Source: CAZFGN01 sp964518695 | GTDB lineage: Bacteria > Patescibacteriota > Minisyncoccia > UBA6257 > Colwellbacteraceae | NCBI GenBank assembly: GCA_964518695.1 | Contig: CAZFGN010000010.1 | Coordinates: 1-17,639 of the forward strand | Direction of reading: 5' to 3' | DNA length: 17,639 bases | Shown here: positions 6,300 through 13,920 of the stretch, piece by piece | How the letters are laid out: every line of letters starts with the position of its first letter | Numbering within the stretch: position 1 is the first letter of the stretch | Notes under the pieces: model-generated | What the model was told of the DNA's origin: nothing | Databases searched by the model: none | Seen by the model: only the letters and a program-made list of their open reading frames with translations | Translations under genes and position numbers: made by a program

Positions 6300-6699
6300 G
6301 TTTCATATCTTTGTTCCTTTTATTCAAGGAACCGTTTTTATCTCCCTCTTCTAAGAATCCGTGTTTCTTGAAAAATTCAACGTCCTTTCTGTTAAAGATG
6401 ACTGTGTTGATCCTTGCCGCCGCAAGGTCGTCGTGTTGCTTCGTTGCATCCTTACTATCTTTGTACTTGTTTTTTAGTTCTATGTATTTTATGGGGCCAT
6501 CACAAAGTTTTGCTCTTACTTCCCTTTTCAGGACAAAATCTACCTGTCTCTTGTCAGTACCATTCTTTACTTTAAAGAAAACGCCATAATCGTACGGTAT
6601 ATCCTCGCTTTCTAAAATTTTAGCCATTTCTTCTTCCAAAGAATGAGCATAACGGATTCCATTTATCGCTAAACCAAGAACATGGTCGCTTGTTTTCAT
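6280..6699 (-). CDS. PD-(D/E)XK nuclease-like protein
   Basis: The 139-residue protein has a pattern fitting the PD-(D/E)XK fold: an acidic helix (LEEEMAKILE, residues 21-30), then YGVFF and a strand with Asp54 in VDFVLKRE, a beta hairpin, and the ExK strand YIELKNK (Glu74, Lys76), followed by a helix and the strand INTVIFN. Proteins of this type cut or repair nucleic acids; metal would be bound by Asp54 and Glu74. It is short for a restriction enzyme and no methyltransferase lies nearby. The start ATG at 6697-6699 is 10 nt after a GC-rich hairpin, and a tRNA-like gene lies upstream on the same strand, so cotranscription with that RNA is possible. Family assignment rests on the motif order alone. 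Confidence 0.6.
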   Translation of the reverse strand: MKTSDHVLGLAINGIRYAHSLEEEMAKILESEDIPYDYGVFFKVKNGTDKRQVDFVLKREVRAKLCDGPIKYIELKNKYKDSKDATKQHDDLAAARINTVIFNRKDVEFFKKHGFLEEGDKNGSLNKRNKDMKQKSGLV

Positions 6700-6709
6700 A
6701 AAATTAGCG

Positions 6710-6729
6710 GGGGTATTGGTTGATACCCC
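6710..6729 (-). promoter_or_regulatory. Leader hairpin before the nuclease-like gene
   Basis: GGGGTAT and ATACCCC form a 7-bp stem with a 6-nt loop ending 10 nt before the ATG at 6699. It has no following T-run. It could mark RNA processing downstream of the tRNA-like gene or control initiation. Confidence 0.4.
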
Positions 6730-6817
6730 TAATAAATTATTTATAAGATGTCGACCGAAGTTAGTCTCCTTGATTTAAGGGATTTGGACTTATTAATTTA
6801 TCAAAGAGCTAACCCAG

Positions 6818-6888
6818 TGGACCCAGGGAGAATCGGGCTCCCGCTTGCGCAATGCATATGCGCCGTAATGCCACTTTACTATAGATCC
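6818..6888 (-). tRNA. Non-canonical tRNA-Ala(UGC)-like RNA
   Basis: The minus strand folds into a complete 71-nt cloverleaf: acceptor GGATCTA/TGGGTCC with discriminator A, D stem GTAA/TTAC with loop AGTGGCA, anticodon stem GCGCA/TGCGC, and T stem GGGAG/CTCCC. Every stem pairs fully, allowing G:U in the acceptor. The anticodon loop TATGCAT places UGC (Ala) at 34-36 but has A instead of the near-universal U33. The acceptor has A3:U70 in place of the alanine G3:U70, and the T-loop CCCGATT lacks both U54 and U55. It is about as long as, and clearly related to, the tRNA-Ala(CGC) at 14351, yet differs in every stem with pairing kept. CCA is not encoded. It may be a specialised or decoy tRNA, or a decaying copy. 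Confidence 0.7.
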
Positions 6889-6946
6889 TGTTGTAATCAA
6901 TTTAAGCATACAGATAATTTCTTATCAATAACAAAAACTGGTTTTC

Positions 6947-6955
6947 TGCTATAAT
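6947..6955 (+). promoter_or_regulatory. Extended -10 promoter of tyrS, leaderless type
   Basis: TGC directly precedes TATAAT, which ends 8 nt before the tyrS ATG at 6964. No -35 box or ribosome site is seen. Transcription should start within a base or two of the ATG. Confidence 0.7.
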
Positions 6956-6963
6956 ACGGTTAA

Positions 6964-8232
6964 ATGAAAAAGAAAAATCTCGCGGAAGAATTAAAAATTA
7001 GAGGGCTCATTGAGCAGGCGGGGGGAGGAGATATTGAAGAGATTATTAAAACGAGGCGAATTGTATACCTTGGAATTGACCCAACAGCAGATTCTCTTCA
7101 TGTTGGCAATCTGGTGCCGATTATTCTTGTAAAACATTTAGTGAACGCCGGACATAAACCGATTTTTCTTGTCGGTGGCGGCACCGGGATGATTGGCGAT
7201 CCCCGAGAAAGCGGTGAAAGGGTGCTACTCGATGAAAAAACCGTTGCTTCGAATACAAAGGCAATCAAAACACAACTTTCTCATATCTTGGGAAAAAGTA
7301 AATTTATTATTCTTGATAATGCCACCTGGCTTAAGAAACTGGGGGCTATCGAATTTCTTCGAGATGTCGGTAAATATTTTACGGTTAACCAGCTTATAAA
7401 AAGAGAGATCATCAAAAGAAGGCTTGAAAATGATGAAGATAGCATTTCTTTTACGGAGTTCTCGTACTCATTGCTTCAAGCCTATGATTACTTGTATTTG
7501 AATAAAAAGCATAAAGTTGATTTGCAGATTGGCGGATCGGACCAGTGGGCAAACATCATTTCTGGCGTAGATCTTGTTCGCCGCAGAGAAGGCAAAAAAG
7601 TATATGCTCTTACTGCGCCTATCGTCATGGACAAAGTGACTCACAAAAAATTCGGTAAATCAGAAGGGAACGCGATTTGGCTTGGCCCTTTAAAAACTCC
7701 TCCTTTTATCTTCTACCAGTTTTGGTTTAATCTGCCTGATGAAAGTATCGAAGACTATCTTAAAATTTTCACTTTTCTATCACTTGAGAAAATCGCCCGC
7801 ACTCTCGCTGAACATAAGAAATACCCCCAGAAACGCGTTGCTCAAAAGTGTCTGGCGAGCGAAGTTACCGGGCTGATACACACTAATGCGGTAGCGCTAG
7901 CAGTAGAAAAAGTTTCCGGTGTTATTTTTGGGACTCATTCGTTATTTTCACTCTCAAAAGAAGAGTGCGCGATGATTGCGAAAGATGTCCCCGGAGCACG
8001 CATCGGGCGCGAATCCCTCAAAAATGGCTTGTTAGTCCCCGAGACATTGGTCACAGCAGGTCTTGCCAGTTCAAAGGGGGAGGCAAGGCGGCTTATTGAA
8101 GCAGGAGGAATTTCTCTAAACGGAGAGGTTGTCAAAACACCACACGATTTAATTTATATAAAAGATTTTCACCATAACGTATTGCTCCTTCAACGCGGCA
8201 AAAAAATAGCTGTACTTTCTTTTAATAAATAA
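6964..8232 (+). CDS. tyrS: Tyrosyl-tRNA synthetase
   Basis: This cytoplasmic enzyme charges tRNA-Tyr with tyrosine using ATP. The 422-residue length and layout match the bacterial class Ic family. The catalytic domain starts with YLGIDPTADSLHVGN (residues 35-49; HVGN is the HIGH motif). The GGSDQW tyrosine-site motif lies at about 190-195, and KFGKSEG at 229-235 is the KMSKS loop. A C-terminal S4 RNA-binding domain (about 358-422) contains SSKGEARRLIEAGGISLNG. It is the only large plus-strand gene in the window and stands alone, with its own extended -10 promoter and no leader, so no T-box or other leader control is possible. The 34-bp palindrome starts 6 nt after its stop codon. Confidence 0.97.
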   Translation: MKKKNLAEELKIRGLIEQAGGGDIEEIIKTRRIVYLGIDPTADSLHVGNLVPIILVKHLVNAGHKPIFLVGGGTGMIGDPRESGERVLLDEKTVASNTKAIKTQLSHILGKSKFIILDNATWLKKLGAIEFLRDVGKYFTVNQLIKREIIKRRLENDEDSISFTEFSYSLLQAYDYLYLNKKHKVDLQIGGSDQWANIISGVDLVRRREGKKVYALTAPIVMDKVTHKKFGKSEGNAIWLGPLKTPPFIFYQFWFNLPDESIEDYLKIFTFLSLEKIARTLAEHKKYPQKRVAQKCLASEVTGLIHTNAVALAVEKVSGVIFGTHSLFSLSKEECAMIAKDVPGARIGRESLKNGLLVPETLVTAGLASSKGEARRLIEAGGISLNGEVVKTPHDLIYIKDFHHNVLLLQRGKKIAVLSFNK

Positions 8233-8238
8233 TAGAAA

Positions 8239-8272
8239 GTATACTATATGTCCGATCGGTGATGTAGTATAC
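8239..8272. repeat. 34-bp palindromic repeat, left copy
   Basis: Arms GTATACTATAT and ATGTAGTATAC enclose GTCCGATCGGTG, whose centre CCGATCGG is itself a palindrome. It is identical to 14517-14550 except for one base in the right arm (G instead of A). It lies between the convergent ends of tyrS and the copper operon and could also serve as their shared terminator. Confidence 0.9.
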
Positions 8273-8306
8273 TGATTGTTTTGACTTTAATCGTATATTT
8301 GTAGAG

Positions 8307-8513
8307 CTAGGAGGCGGTATAGCCAAGCTCGGCAATGGATTTGACTATCGCATCCTTAGACACTTTAGTAGAGTCGAACTCGAATGTCCCCTTCTTGTCG
8401 TCGTAAGAAACTTCCACGGATTTCACCCCGTCCATTTGCGAAACAAGCATTTGGATACCTATGGCGCAAGAGCCACAATGCATACCTTCAATTTTTAAAT
8501 CCATTTTCTCCAT
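8307..8513 (-). CDS. copZ: Copper chaperone CopZ-like (HMA domain)
   Basis: The 68-residue protein is a single heavy-metal-associated domain with the Cu(I)-binding motif GMHCGSC (Cys13 and Cys16) after the first strand and the usual ferredoxin-like beta-alpha-beta-beta-alpha-beta pattern ending in IAELGYTAS. It would carry Cu(I) in the cytosol and hand it to CopA, whose gene ends 19 nt upstream. TGATATAAT ends 6 nt before its ATG, so it has its own promoter beside readthrough from the operon. This would allow more chaperone than pump to be made. Confidence 0.93.
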   Translation of the reverse strand: MEKMDLKIEGMHCGSCAIGIQMLVSQMDGVKSVEVSYDDKKGTFEFDSTKVSKDAIVKSIAELGYTAS

Positions 8514-8519
8514 AGCTTA

Positions 8520-8528
8520 ATTATATCA
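8520..8528 (-). promoter_or_regulatory. Extended -10 promoter of copZ, leaderless type
   Basis: The minus strand reads TGA-TATAAT-AAGCT-like spacing of 6 nt to the ATG at 8511-8513. The region overlaps the space just after the copA stop, and any -35 would lie in copA coding sequence; no good -35 is seen. Confidence 0.6.
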
Positions 8529-8532
8529 CACG

Positions 8533-10881
8533 TTACCTCGCCACAGCGAGCGCTCGCGCGATTTTTCTTTCGATCGGCGGAATATAGCGACGTAGAGCAA
8601 GGGAATTTAAGACGACCGATACCGAACTAAAAGCCATGGCGAAACCGGCAATTTCCGGTCTTAAGGTCGCTTGTGAAAAGCTGAAGAATATTTGTCCTAT
8701 TTGGCCGTAATTCTCTGCGATATAGACTGTCCACCCAGCCGGCACACCAGAACTTGATTGTGTTACCAAGAAATGTATGCCGCCAGCGATAGGAATAGCG
8801 AGAACATTGTAAATAAAAGCCCAGAAAAGATTTTCCCAAACCTTCTTAATAGTTTTGCCCGAGAGTTGTATGGCGGTAACCACGTCTCTTAAATCGTCTT
8901 TTACCAAAATAATTTCTCCCGTCTCAATAGCCACATCAGTCCCAGATCCAACGGCTATACCTATGTCCGCTTGAGCAAGAGCCGGCGAATCATTAATGCC
9001 ATCCCCCGCCATAGCCACAGTTTTTCCTCCTTCCTGTAATTTTTTAATGACATTGGCTTTATCTTGAGGCAAGACTTGCGCGAGCACTCTATCAATCCCA
9101 ACCTGATCGGCAATAGCTTGAGCAGTTTGAGGGTTGTCGCCGGTAATTATAATAATCTCTTTGCCCATGCGTTTTAATTCTTCAATCGCTTCTCTGGCGA
9201 ACGGTTTTAAGGTATCTGCCATGGCGATGACGGCGACCAATTTTTTATCAACCACTTGATAGACAACAGTTTTTGCTTCGTTCTGGAGTTTCAGAACCGA
9301 AGACTTTTGAGATTCCTCTATCTTGACTCCCAATGATTCCATATAAAGGGCATTACCTATCGCCACTTCATGACCATCTACTTTCCCGTAAACCCCCATG
9401 CCAGGCTTTGATTCAAAATCTTTCAAATCCGGCAAGGTGCCGAATTTTTCTTTTCCTTTTTGAATCACCGCTATCGCGAGAGGATGCTCGGAACCGGTCT
9501 CGAGAGATGCCGCCAACTTCAAAGCTTCGTCTTCCCCCATACCACCCACAAGAACAAAATCTGTCACTACCGGCTTACCTACCGTAAGGGTTCCCGTTTT
9601 ATCAAAAGCAATCGCTTGAACTTTATAGGCTTTCTCTAGCGCTTCTCCGCCTTTCAAGATAATGCCGAACTTTGCCGCCCGCCCGATACCTACAATAAGA
9701 GCAGTCGGGGTCGCAAGTCCCATAGCGCATGGACAAGAAATCACGAGTACCGCAATCATCCTCACAAGCCCCGTGCGAAAAGGCAAAGCCGCCCAGAAAT
9801 ACCAACCGGCGAAAACAAGCACAGAAAGTAAGATAACAGCTGGTACAAAGTACTCGCTAATCTTATCAACCAGATTTTGGATTGGAGCTCGCGAGGCTTG
9901 AGCTTCTTCAACCATATTGATGATTTGGTAGAGAAGGGTGTCCTTGCCAACTTTGGTTGCCCTGAACTTGAGAAGCCCTTCCTGATTTATAGTCGAGCCT
10001 ATTACCTCTTCACCGATAGTTTTCCCAACCGGGAAAGATTCTCCGGTAATCACTTTTTCATCAATGTGACTTTTGCCTTCGGTAATGATGCCGTCAACGG
10101 GGATTTTTTCTCCGGGACGAACAATTACAATATCGTTAACTTGAATTTGGTCGATGGGCACGGTCACTTCTTTGCCATTTCTTAAGACATGCGCTTCTTT
10201 AGCTTCAAGTTTCAGAAGCTCTTTGATGGCGGCGGAAGCACGGCCTTTGGCCACAGCTTCAAAATATCTTCCTAAAACGATGAAAGATAGAAGGGCGGCA
10301 GACGATTCCCAGTAAGGATGATCTATATTCAAGAATAGGAAACCTATCATCGAATAGAAATAAGCAGCCGAAGTGCCCAAGGCCACAAGAACATCCATAT
10401 TAGCTGATCCTACCCGAAGGGAAGTCCATGAATTCTTATAAAACGTCCAACCAATCACAAATTGGATTGGCGTTGAAAGAATCCAGTAGAAGTAATTCAA
10501 ATCTATACCCCAAAGCTGATGAACGTGCTGGAGATTGAATATATGGATAGCCATATAGAAGACGATAATGGGAGCGGATAAAAGGAAACTCGCGATTACG
10601 CGTCGCTTGGAAGATCCTATTCGTTGAATTTCTATTATCTCTTCTTCTTCGGCGGTAAATCCTTTCTCATTCGGTCTAATAAGATCGTAACCAAGTTTAT
10701 TTATAAATTCGTCTATTTTTTCTAAAGATATTTTTGATTCATCGAATTCAATAGCGACTTTCTCCGCGCCGTAACTGGCTTTGACGGACGTTACACCCTG
10801 TTGCTTACCTACAAGCTTATCAATAAGCGTTGAGCAAGAGGCACAGTGCATTCCCTTAACTTTCAAGACGAGTTTTGTCAT
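8533..10881 (-). CDS. copA: Cu(I)-exporting P1B-type ATPase CopA
   Basis: This membrane pump hydrolyses ATP to move Cu(I) out of the cytosol. The 782-residue protein has one N-terminal HMA domain (GMHCASC, residues 10-16), the TGES actuator motif (279-282), the intramembrane CPC at 383-385 that defines copper transporters, the phosphorylation site DKTGT (Asp427), the SEHP loop (464-467) and GDGIND at the hinge (626-631). TM7 has Tyr-Asn (691-692) and TM8 has MAFSS, the remaining Cu(I) ligands of the P1B-1 class. The TM7-TM8 loop is unusual: about 39 residues separate IPIAGG from RPEIAG, against about 10 in E. coli CopA. The start ATG overlaps the stop of the cupredoxin gene by 4 nt, so translation is probably coupled. 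Confidence 0.97.
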   Translation of the reverse strand: MTKLVLKVKGMHCASCSTLIDKLVGKQQGVTSVKASYGAEKVAIEFDESKISLEKIDEFINKLGYDLIRPNEKGFTAEEEEIIEIQRIGSSKRRVIASFLLSAPIIVFYMAIHIFNLQHVHQLWGIDLNYFYWILSTPIQFVIGWTFYKNSWTSLRVGSANMDVLVALGTSAAYFYSMIGFLFLNIDHPYWESSAALLSFIVLGRYFEAVAKGRASAAIKELLKLEAKEAHVLRNGKEVTVPIDQIQVNDIVIVRPGEKIPVDGIITEGKSHIDEKVITGESFPVGKTIGEEVIGSTINQEGLLKFRATKVGKDTLLYQIINMVEEAQASRAPIQNLVDKISEYFVPAVILLSVLVFAGWYFWAALPFRTGLVRMIAVLVISCPCAMGLATPTALIVGIGRAAKFGIILKGGEALEKAYKVQAIAFDKTGTLTVGKPVVTDFVLVGGMGEDEALKLAASLETGSEHPLAIAVIQKGKEKFGTLPDLKDFESKPGMGVYGKVDGHEVAIGNALYMESLGVKIEESQKSSVLKLQNEAKTVVYQVVDKKLVAVIAMADTLKPFAREAIEELKRMGKEIIIITGDNPQTAQAIADQVGIDRVLAQVLPQDKANVIKKLQEGGKTVAMAGDGINDSPALAQADIGIAVGSGTDVAIETGEIILVKDDLRDVVTAIQLSGKTIKKVWENLFWAFIYNVLAIPIAGGIHFLVTQSSSGVPAGWTVYIAENYGQIGQIFFSFSQATLRPEIAGFAMAFSSVSVVLNSLALRRYIPPIERKIARALAVAR

Positions 10882-11315
10882 TTAGTCTCTGTTACCAAAT
10901 TTTTGACTTGGATTTTGCCAATCATATCAAAGTGAGTCCGCTTTTTACCATCAACCATTCCTTCACCGCATGGCACCGAACAATAGAACGGGAAGTTGCC
11001 TGCCTGGGTAGCGGTAAATTCAACGATGATAGTGCTATTAGCTGGCATCCTTTGTGAAACACCGAAAGCATCTATGGCAAGACCGTGATCGTAATCATCT
11101 TCATTTACAACAGTCGCGATAACCTTGTCACCACGATTGATGTCTATAATTTCCGGTTCAAAGCGCCACTCGTTTTTCTTGGCAATTATAGTTATGTGCC
11201 TGACTTCTCCCGTTACAACCGGCACAGATGACTCCGAAAGTAGAAATTGTTTGTAAACAATACCGCCTACAACGATTACAACGGCTACAATAGCGATGAT
11301 GAAATATTTATTCAT
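10878..11315 (-). CDS. Membrane-anchored cupredoxin with CuA-like ligand set
   Basis: The 145-residue protein has one N-terminal helix (about 4-24) and an outside cupredoxin domain (about 38-137). Candidate copper ligands are His77 (DYDHGLA), Cys112, Cys116, His128 and Met131. The order C-x3-C-x11-H-x2-M resembles the CuA site of cytochrome oxidase subunit II and N2O reductase, where the gap before His is three residues; here the ligand loop is longer by eight. The gene lies 2 nt after the CcdA-fusion gene and overlaps copA by 4 nt. Its position recalls the copY-cupA-copA operon of streptococci, where the anchored cupredoxin CupA passes copper to or from CopA; a chaperone or electron carrier role here is inference. 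Confidence 0.88.
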   Translation of the reverse strand: MNKYFIIAIVAVVIVVGGIVYKQFLLSESSVPVVTGEVRHITIIAKKNEWRFEPEIIDINRGDKVIATVVNEDDYDHGLAIDAFGVSQRMPANSTIIVEFTATQAGNFPFYCSVPCGEGMVDGKKRTHFDMIGKIQVKNLVTETK

Positions 11316-11317
11316 GA

Positions 11318-13528
11318 CTAAACTTTAACTTGTATGTATTTACTGACTCCCCAGCTTAAGAGGGCCATCAAAATGAGTGAGATAAAGAGTTTGCTCCACC
11401 AATCTATGGCGATAAACTTATTAGGAGCGCCCGGATCTGTATGTGGCACTGACCCCTTCGCAACTACTTTTACCCAAAAGCTCGCGGTCAAAGCTTCATC
11501 TTGCGGCAGCTCTATACCTTCCGGCCTGAATTGAGCAAAGACTTTGTAAGTTCCGGGTGTTGGAAAAGTAGCCATTATATTGATGCGTTCGTCGTTCACG
11601 CCCTTTCCCATTTGTCCGCTGGCCGGTTCATCCACATGCGCCTTGGCAATATTCACTACCGCGGGAGCAGCACTGTGACTCTCCATTCCTTTGTCCATCG
11701 ACTTCTCCATTGGATGTGTGTGGATAAATTCCGTAAGATCTTCTTTAATTATGGTAACGTGCATTAATACTCCCAAGTATGGTTCAAGAACAATTTCCGC
11801 TCCGGTCAGGCTATGCGCATCAAATGATAAGAGGTGTTCATGACCGGCTTCTACCGGCTCGGCCATTTCTAAGTTAAGCTGATACCCCGCCTCAAGAAGA
11901 ACATTCCTCCCAAGGGAAATTTCTTTTTCAGAGATCGCTCCGGTACCGCCCACCGCAAAAACGGGATGGCCGAAGATATGGTTTTCGCCTTTCCTTTTGA
12001 TCTCCGACCATAATTTATAAGTGCCGGGTTTCACGAAATTATAATCTACAGAAAAAAATCCAGAAGCATCAGTAATTTCAGGGTGTATATGGAAAAATCC
12101 GTTCATATCATCCCTTACGCCTATTACGTGTATTATTTTGGTTTGGCTTATTTCGAGATCGGTTACGGGGGTTCCGGTCGGCTTATAGTTAACAAAGAAT
12201 CTTAGCTTTGCCGGAGTGCCAACTTCTGGCGTTACCGGGTTAGTAGTTAGACTCACAACTAAACCTTCTGAAACATCTGACTCTTCGTGATAGTTAACTT
12301 CCCCGTGGCCGCCCATCATCCCACCGTGCATCATATTTTCCATTCCATCCATCTGGTTATCTATCATATGCTCATCCATATCAGCCGTAGCGCTCCTTAA
12401 GAATCTATCTGGCAGAACCATTACGAATGTAAGCACAAGGAGTAACGAAACTGACAAGAAAAGCCAAAAACGCCACGGTGAAACTTTTGATTCAATGTTT
12501 TTCGCTTCTCCTTCTGTCATGGAGTTAAATTCTTTTTTCTTTTTTAAGTAATACCACCACATAGGTAAAATCCACAAGCCCACGAGCACCCAATTACCCA
12601 ACCAAAGAGGCAGACCGAATAACCCCGTGCCCATCGGTATGCCATGCCCATGAGGAACGCCGGCAAAATTGAAGCGATCTATGATAGCGCCAAGAAATAA
12701 TTTTTCTTGAGTGACTTCCTCAAGTAAAGTGTGCTGGCCAGAATAAACCCACCAATCATGCGAGAAAAGCCCCAGAATTAAAATAAAGCCAGCCACGAAG
12801 ACCATCGCCCAACCGGTGGCTCTTTCTATCTTATCTTTCCGCGTCACAAGCCAAGACAAGGCGTTTATTCCTAAAATTCCCAGGAAAGCTAGAAGTAAAA
12901 GAGGTAAAACTCTGCCTACGGCATGGGTGAAGAAAAGAAGCCAACCGTAAAAAACGTCTCCGGAGACGGCAATACGGGTTAAGATTACGGGTGTCGCAGG
13001 GTGGGGGCAGCCGATGCCAATATTTCCCAAAAATAAACCTAAAAGCAACGCCTTTAAATAATCCTGCTGTTTCTGAATGAAGGCCGGAGCGGAACCGGTG
13101 TAAGTTGGCATTCTGAATTTGACCAAGCCAATTTCTCCCAGCGCGAAAGCGAAAGCAAAAGCGCCAGCGACAAAGTAAAGCCAATTTTTAACTATTTCGA
13201 GCGGCGCTCCTAAGGTACCTATAGCCAGTTCTCCGAGTGCCGCGGCTATTATTCCATACATGCTTAAGGTGATAGCTACGCCCAATCCAAAAGCCAAAGC
13301 GATCCCCAATCCTTTCGCGCCCTTGCCCATCGAAAGCGGGACAATTACAAACGCAAGTGGTAGCGTACAAGGTAGAACAATCATTGACAGTCCGGCGGTA
13401 AAACTGAAGACATACCAACCAAGTCCTACCGGCGTATTAGGACCCAAGAAGAAAAACCAAGCGAGCCCGAACGTGACGATTGCAAAAATGCCTATGATAA
13501 TAGAGATTAAAGTAGTTCTAAAATTCAT
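11318..13528 (-). CDS. CcdA/DsbD-like transmembrane protein fused to His/Met-rich and copper-type extracytoplasmic domains
   Basis: The 736-residue protein starts with about eight membrane helices (residues 8-255) of CcdA/DsbD type. It has just two cysteines, Cys54 in LPCTLP and Cys174 in IGCPHPATP, which match the redox pair that carries reducing electrons across the membrane in that family. Further helices at about 305-325 and 353-372 lead to a linker very rich in Met and His (about 384-414), a likely copper-binding segment. Two related beta domains follow, one with FFHIHPE (478-484) and one with FIHTHP (601-606), the HxHP pattern of YtkA-like domains often found in copper-resistance proteins. 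A final helix (714-732) anchors the C terminus. The start overlaps the DoxX-like gene by 4 nt. The whole fusion is not one I know as a named family. Confidence 0.85.
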   Translation of the reverse strand: MNFRTTLISIIIGIFAIVTFGLAWFFFLGPNTPVGLGWYVFSFTAGLSMIVLPCTLPLAFVIVPLSMGKGAKGLGIALAFGLGVAITLSMYGIIAAALGELAIGTLGAPLEIVKNWLYFVAGAFAFAFALGEIGLVKFRMPTYTGSAPAFIQKQQDYLKALLLGLFLGNIGIGCPHPATPVILTRIAVSGDVFYGWLLFFTHAVGRVLPLLLLAFLGILGINALSWLVTRKDKIERATGWAMVFVAGFILILGLFSHDWWVYSGQHTLLEEVTQEKLFLGAIIDRFNFAGVPHGHGIPMGTGLFGLPLWLGNWVLVGLWILPMWWYYLKKKKEFNSMTEGEAKNIESKVSPWRFWLFLSVSLLLVLTFVMVLPDRFLRSATADMDEHMIDNQMDGMENMMHGGMMGGHGEVNYHEESDVSEGLVVSLTTNPVTPEVGTPAKLRFFVNYKPTGTPVTDLEISQTKIIHVIGVRDDMNGFFHIHPEITDASGFFSVDYNFVKPGTYKLWSEIKRKGENHIFGHPVFAVGGTGAISEKEISLGRNVLLEAGYQLNLEMAEPVEAGHEHLLSFDAHSLTGAEIVLEPYLGVLMHVTIIKEDLTEFIHTHPMEKSMDKGMESHSAAPAVVNIAKAHVDEPASGQMGKGVNDERINIMATFPTPGTYKVFAQFRPEGIELPQDEALTASFWVKVVAKGSVPHTDPGAPNKFIAIDWWSKLFISLILMALLSWGVSKYIQVKV

Positions 13529-13920
13529 TGCCTATTCTCTTCCTTTAATGATAAGACAAAGAGAGCTAAACCTCCACCCAAAAGACCCATGTCACGAAAG
13601 GTCTCCAGGTTAAGGCCTACCAATACAAGTATCGAAAACATTTGTAGACCAACCAGTAACCCAGCAATCCCAGCTATACGCTTAGGCAGAAACCAAGCAA
13701 GTAGGGCGAGAGCTATTATAAGTTCGCCTGTTGCTTGTACTCTTAAGTAGTTATTAATACCTACCCCGTTAATAATATTTTGGAAAATTTGTGGTAACGA
13801 ACTTATCGCCCAATACCATCCGGTGGGATGGCGAAAGATGTCCGCACTTGTGTATAAGTAAACTCCTCCCAAGCTTAATCGTAAGAACCACTCGGGCATA
13901 ATTCTTAAAAATTTACTCAC
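13525..13920 (-). CDS. DoxX-like four-helix membrane protein
   Basis: The 131-residue product has four predicted helices (about 12-27, 61-78, 82-102 and 108-125) and the RLSLGGVYLYTSADIFRHP opening typical of DoxX/DoxD-like proteins. In mycobacteria a DoxX protein forms a membrane complex with an oxidoreductase and a thiosulfate sulfurtransferase, so a link to quinone or thiol redox is plausible here. The start is GTG at 13918-13920, inside the 3' end of the thioredoxin-like gene (8-nt overlap), and its stop overlaps the next start by 4 nt. It contains no cysteine. Confidence 0.8.
   Translation of the reverse strand: MSKFLRIMPEWFLRLSLGGVYLYTSADIFRHPTGWYWAISSLPQIFQNIINGVGINNYLRVQATGELIIALALLAWFLPKRIAGIAGLLVGLQMFSILVLVGLNLETFRDMGLLGGGLALFVLSLKEENRQ

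Noticed and set aside
6748..6954. 68-codon plus-strand frame before tyrS
   Set aside because: It reads antisense through the tRNA-like gene and ends at the tyrS promoter.
8239..8272. Palindrome as a XerC/XerD dif site
   Set aside because: Arm length is similar, but the 12-bp centre is longer than the 6-8 bp of dif sites, the sequence does not resemble dif, and two copies are present.
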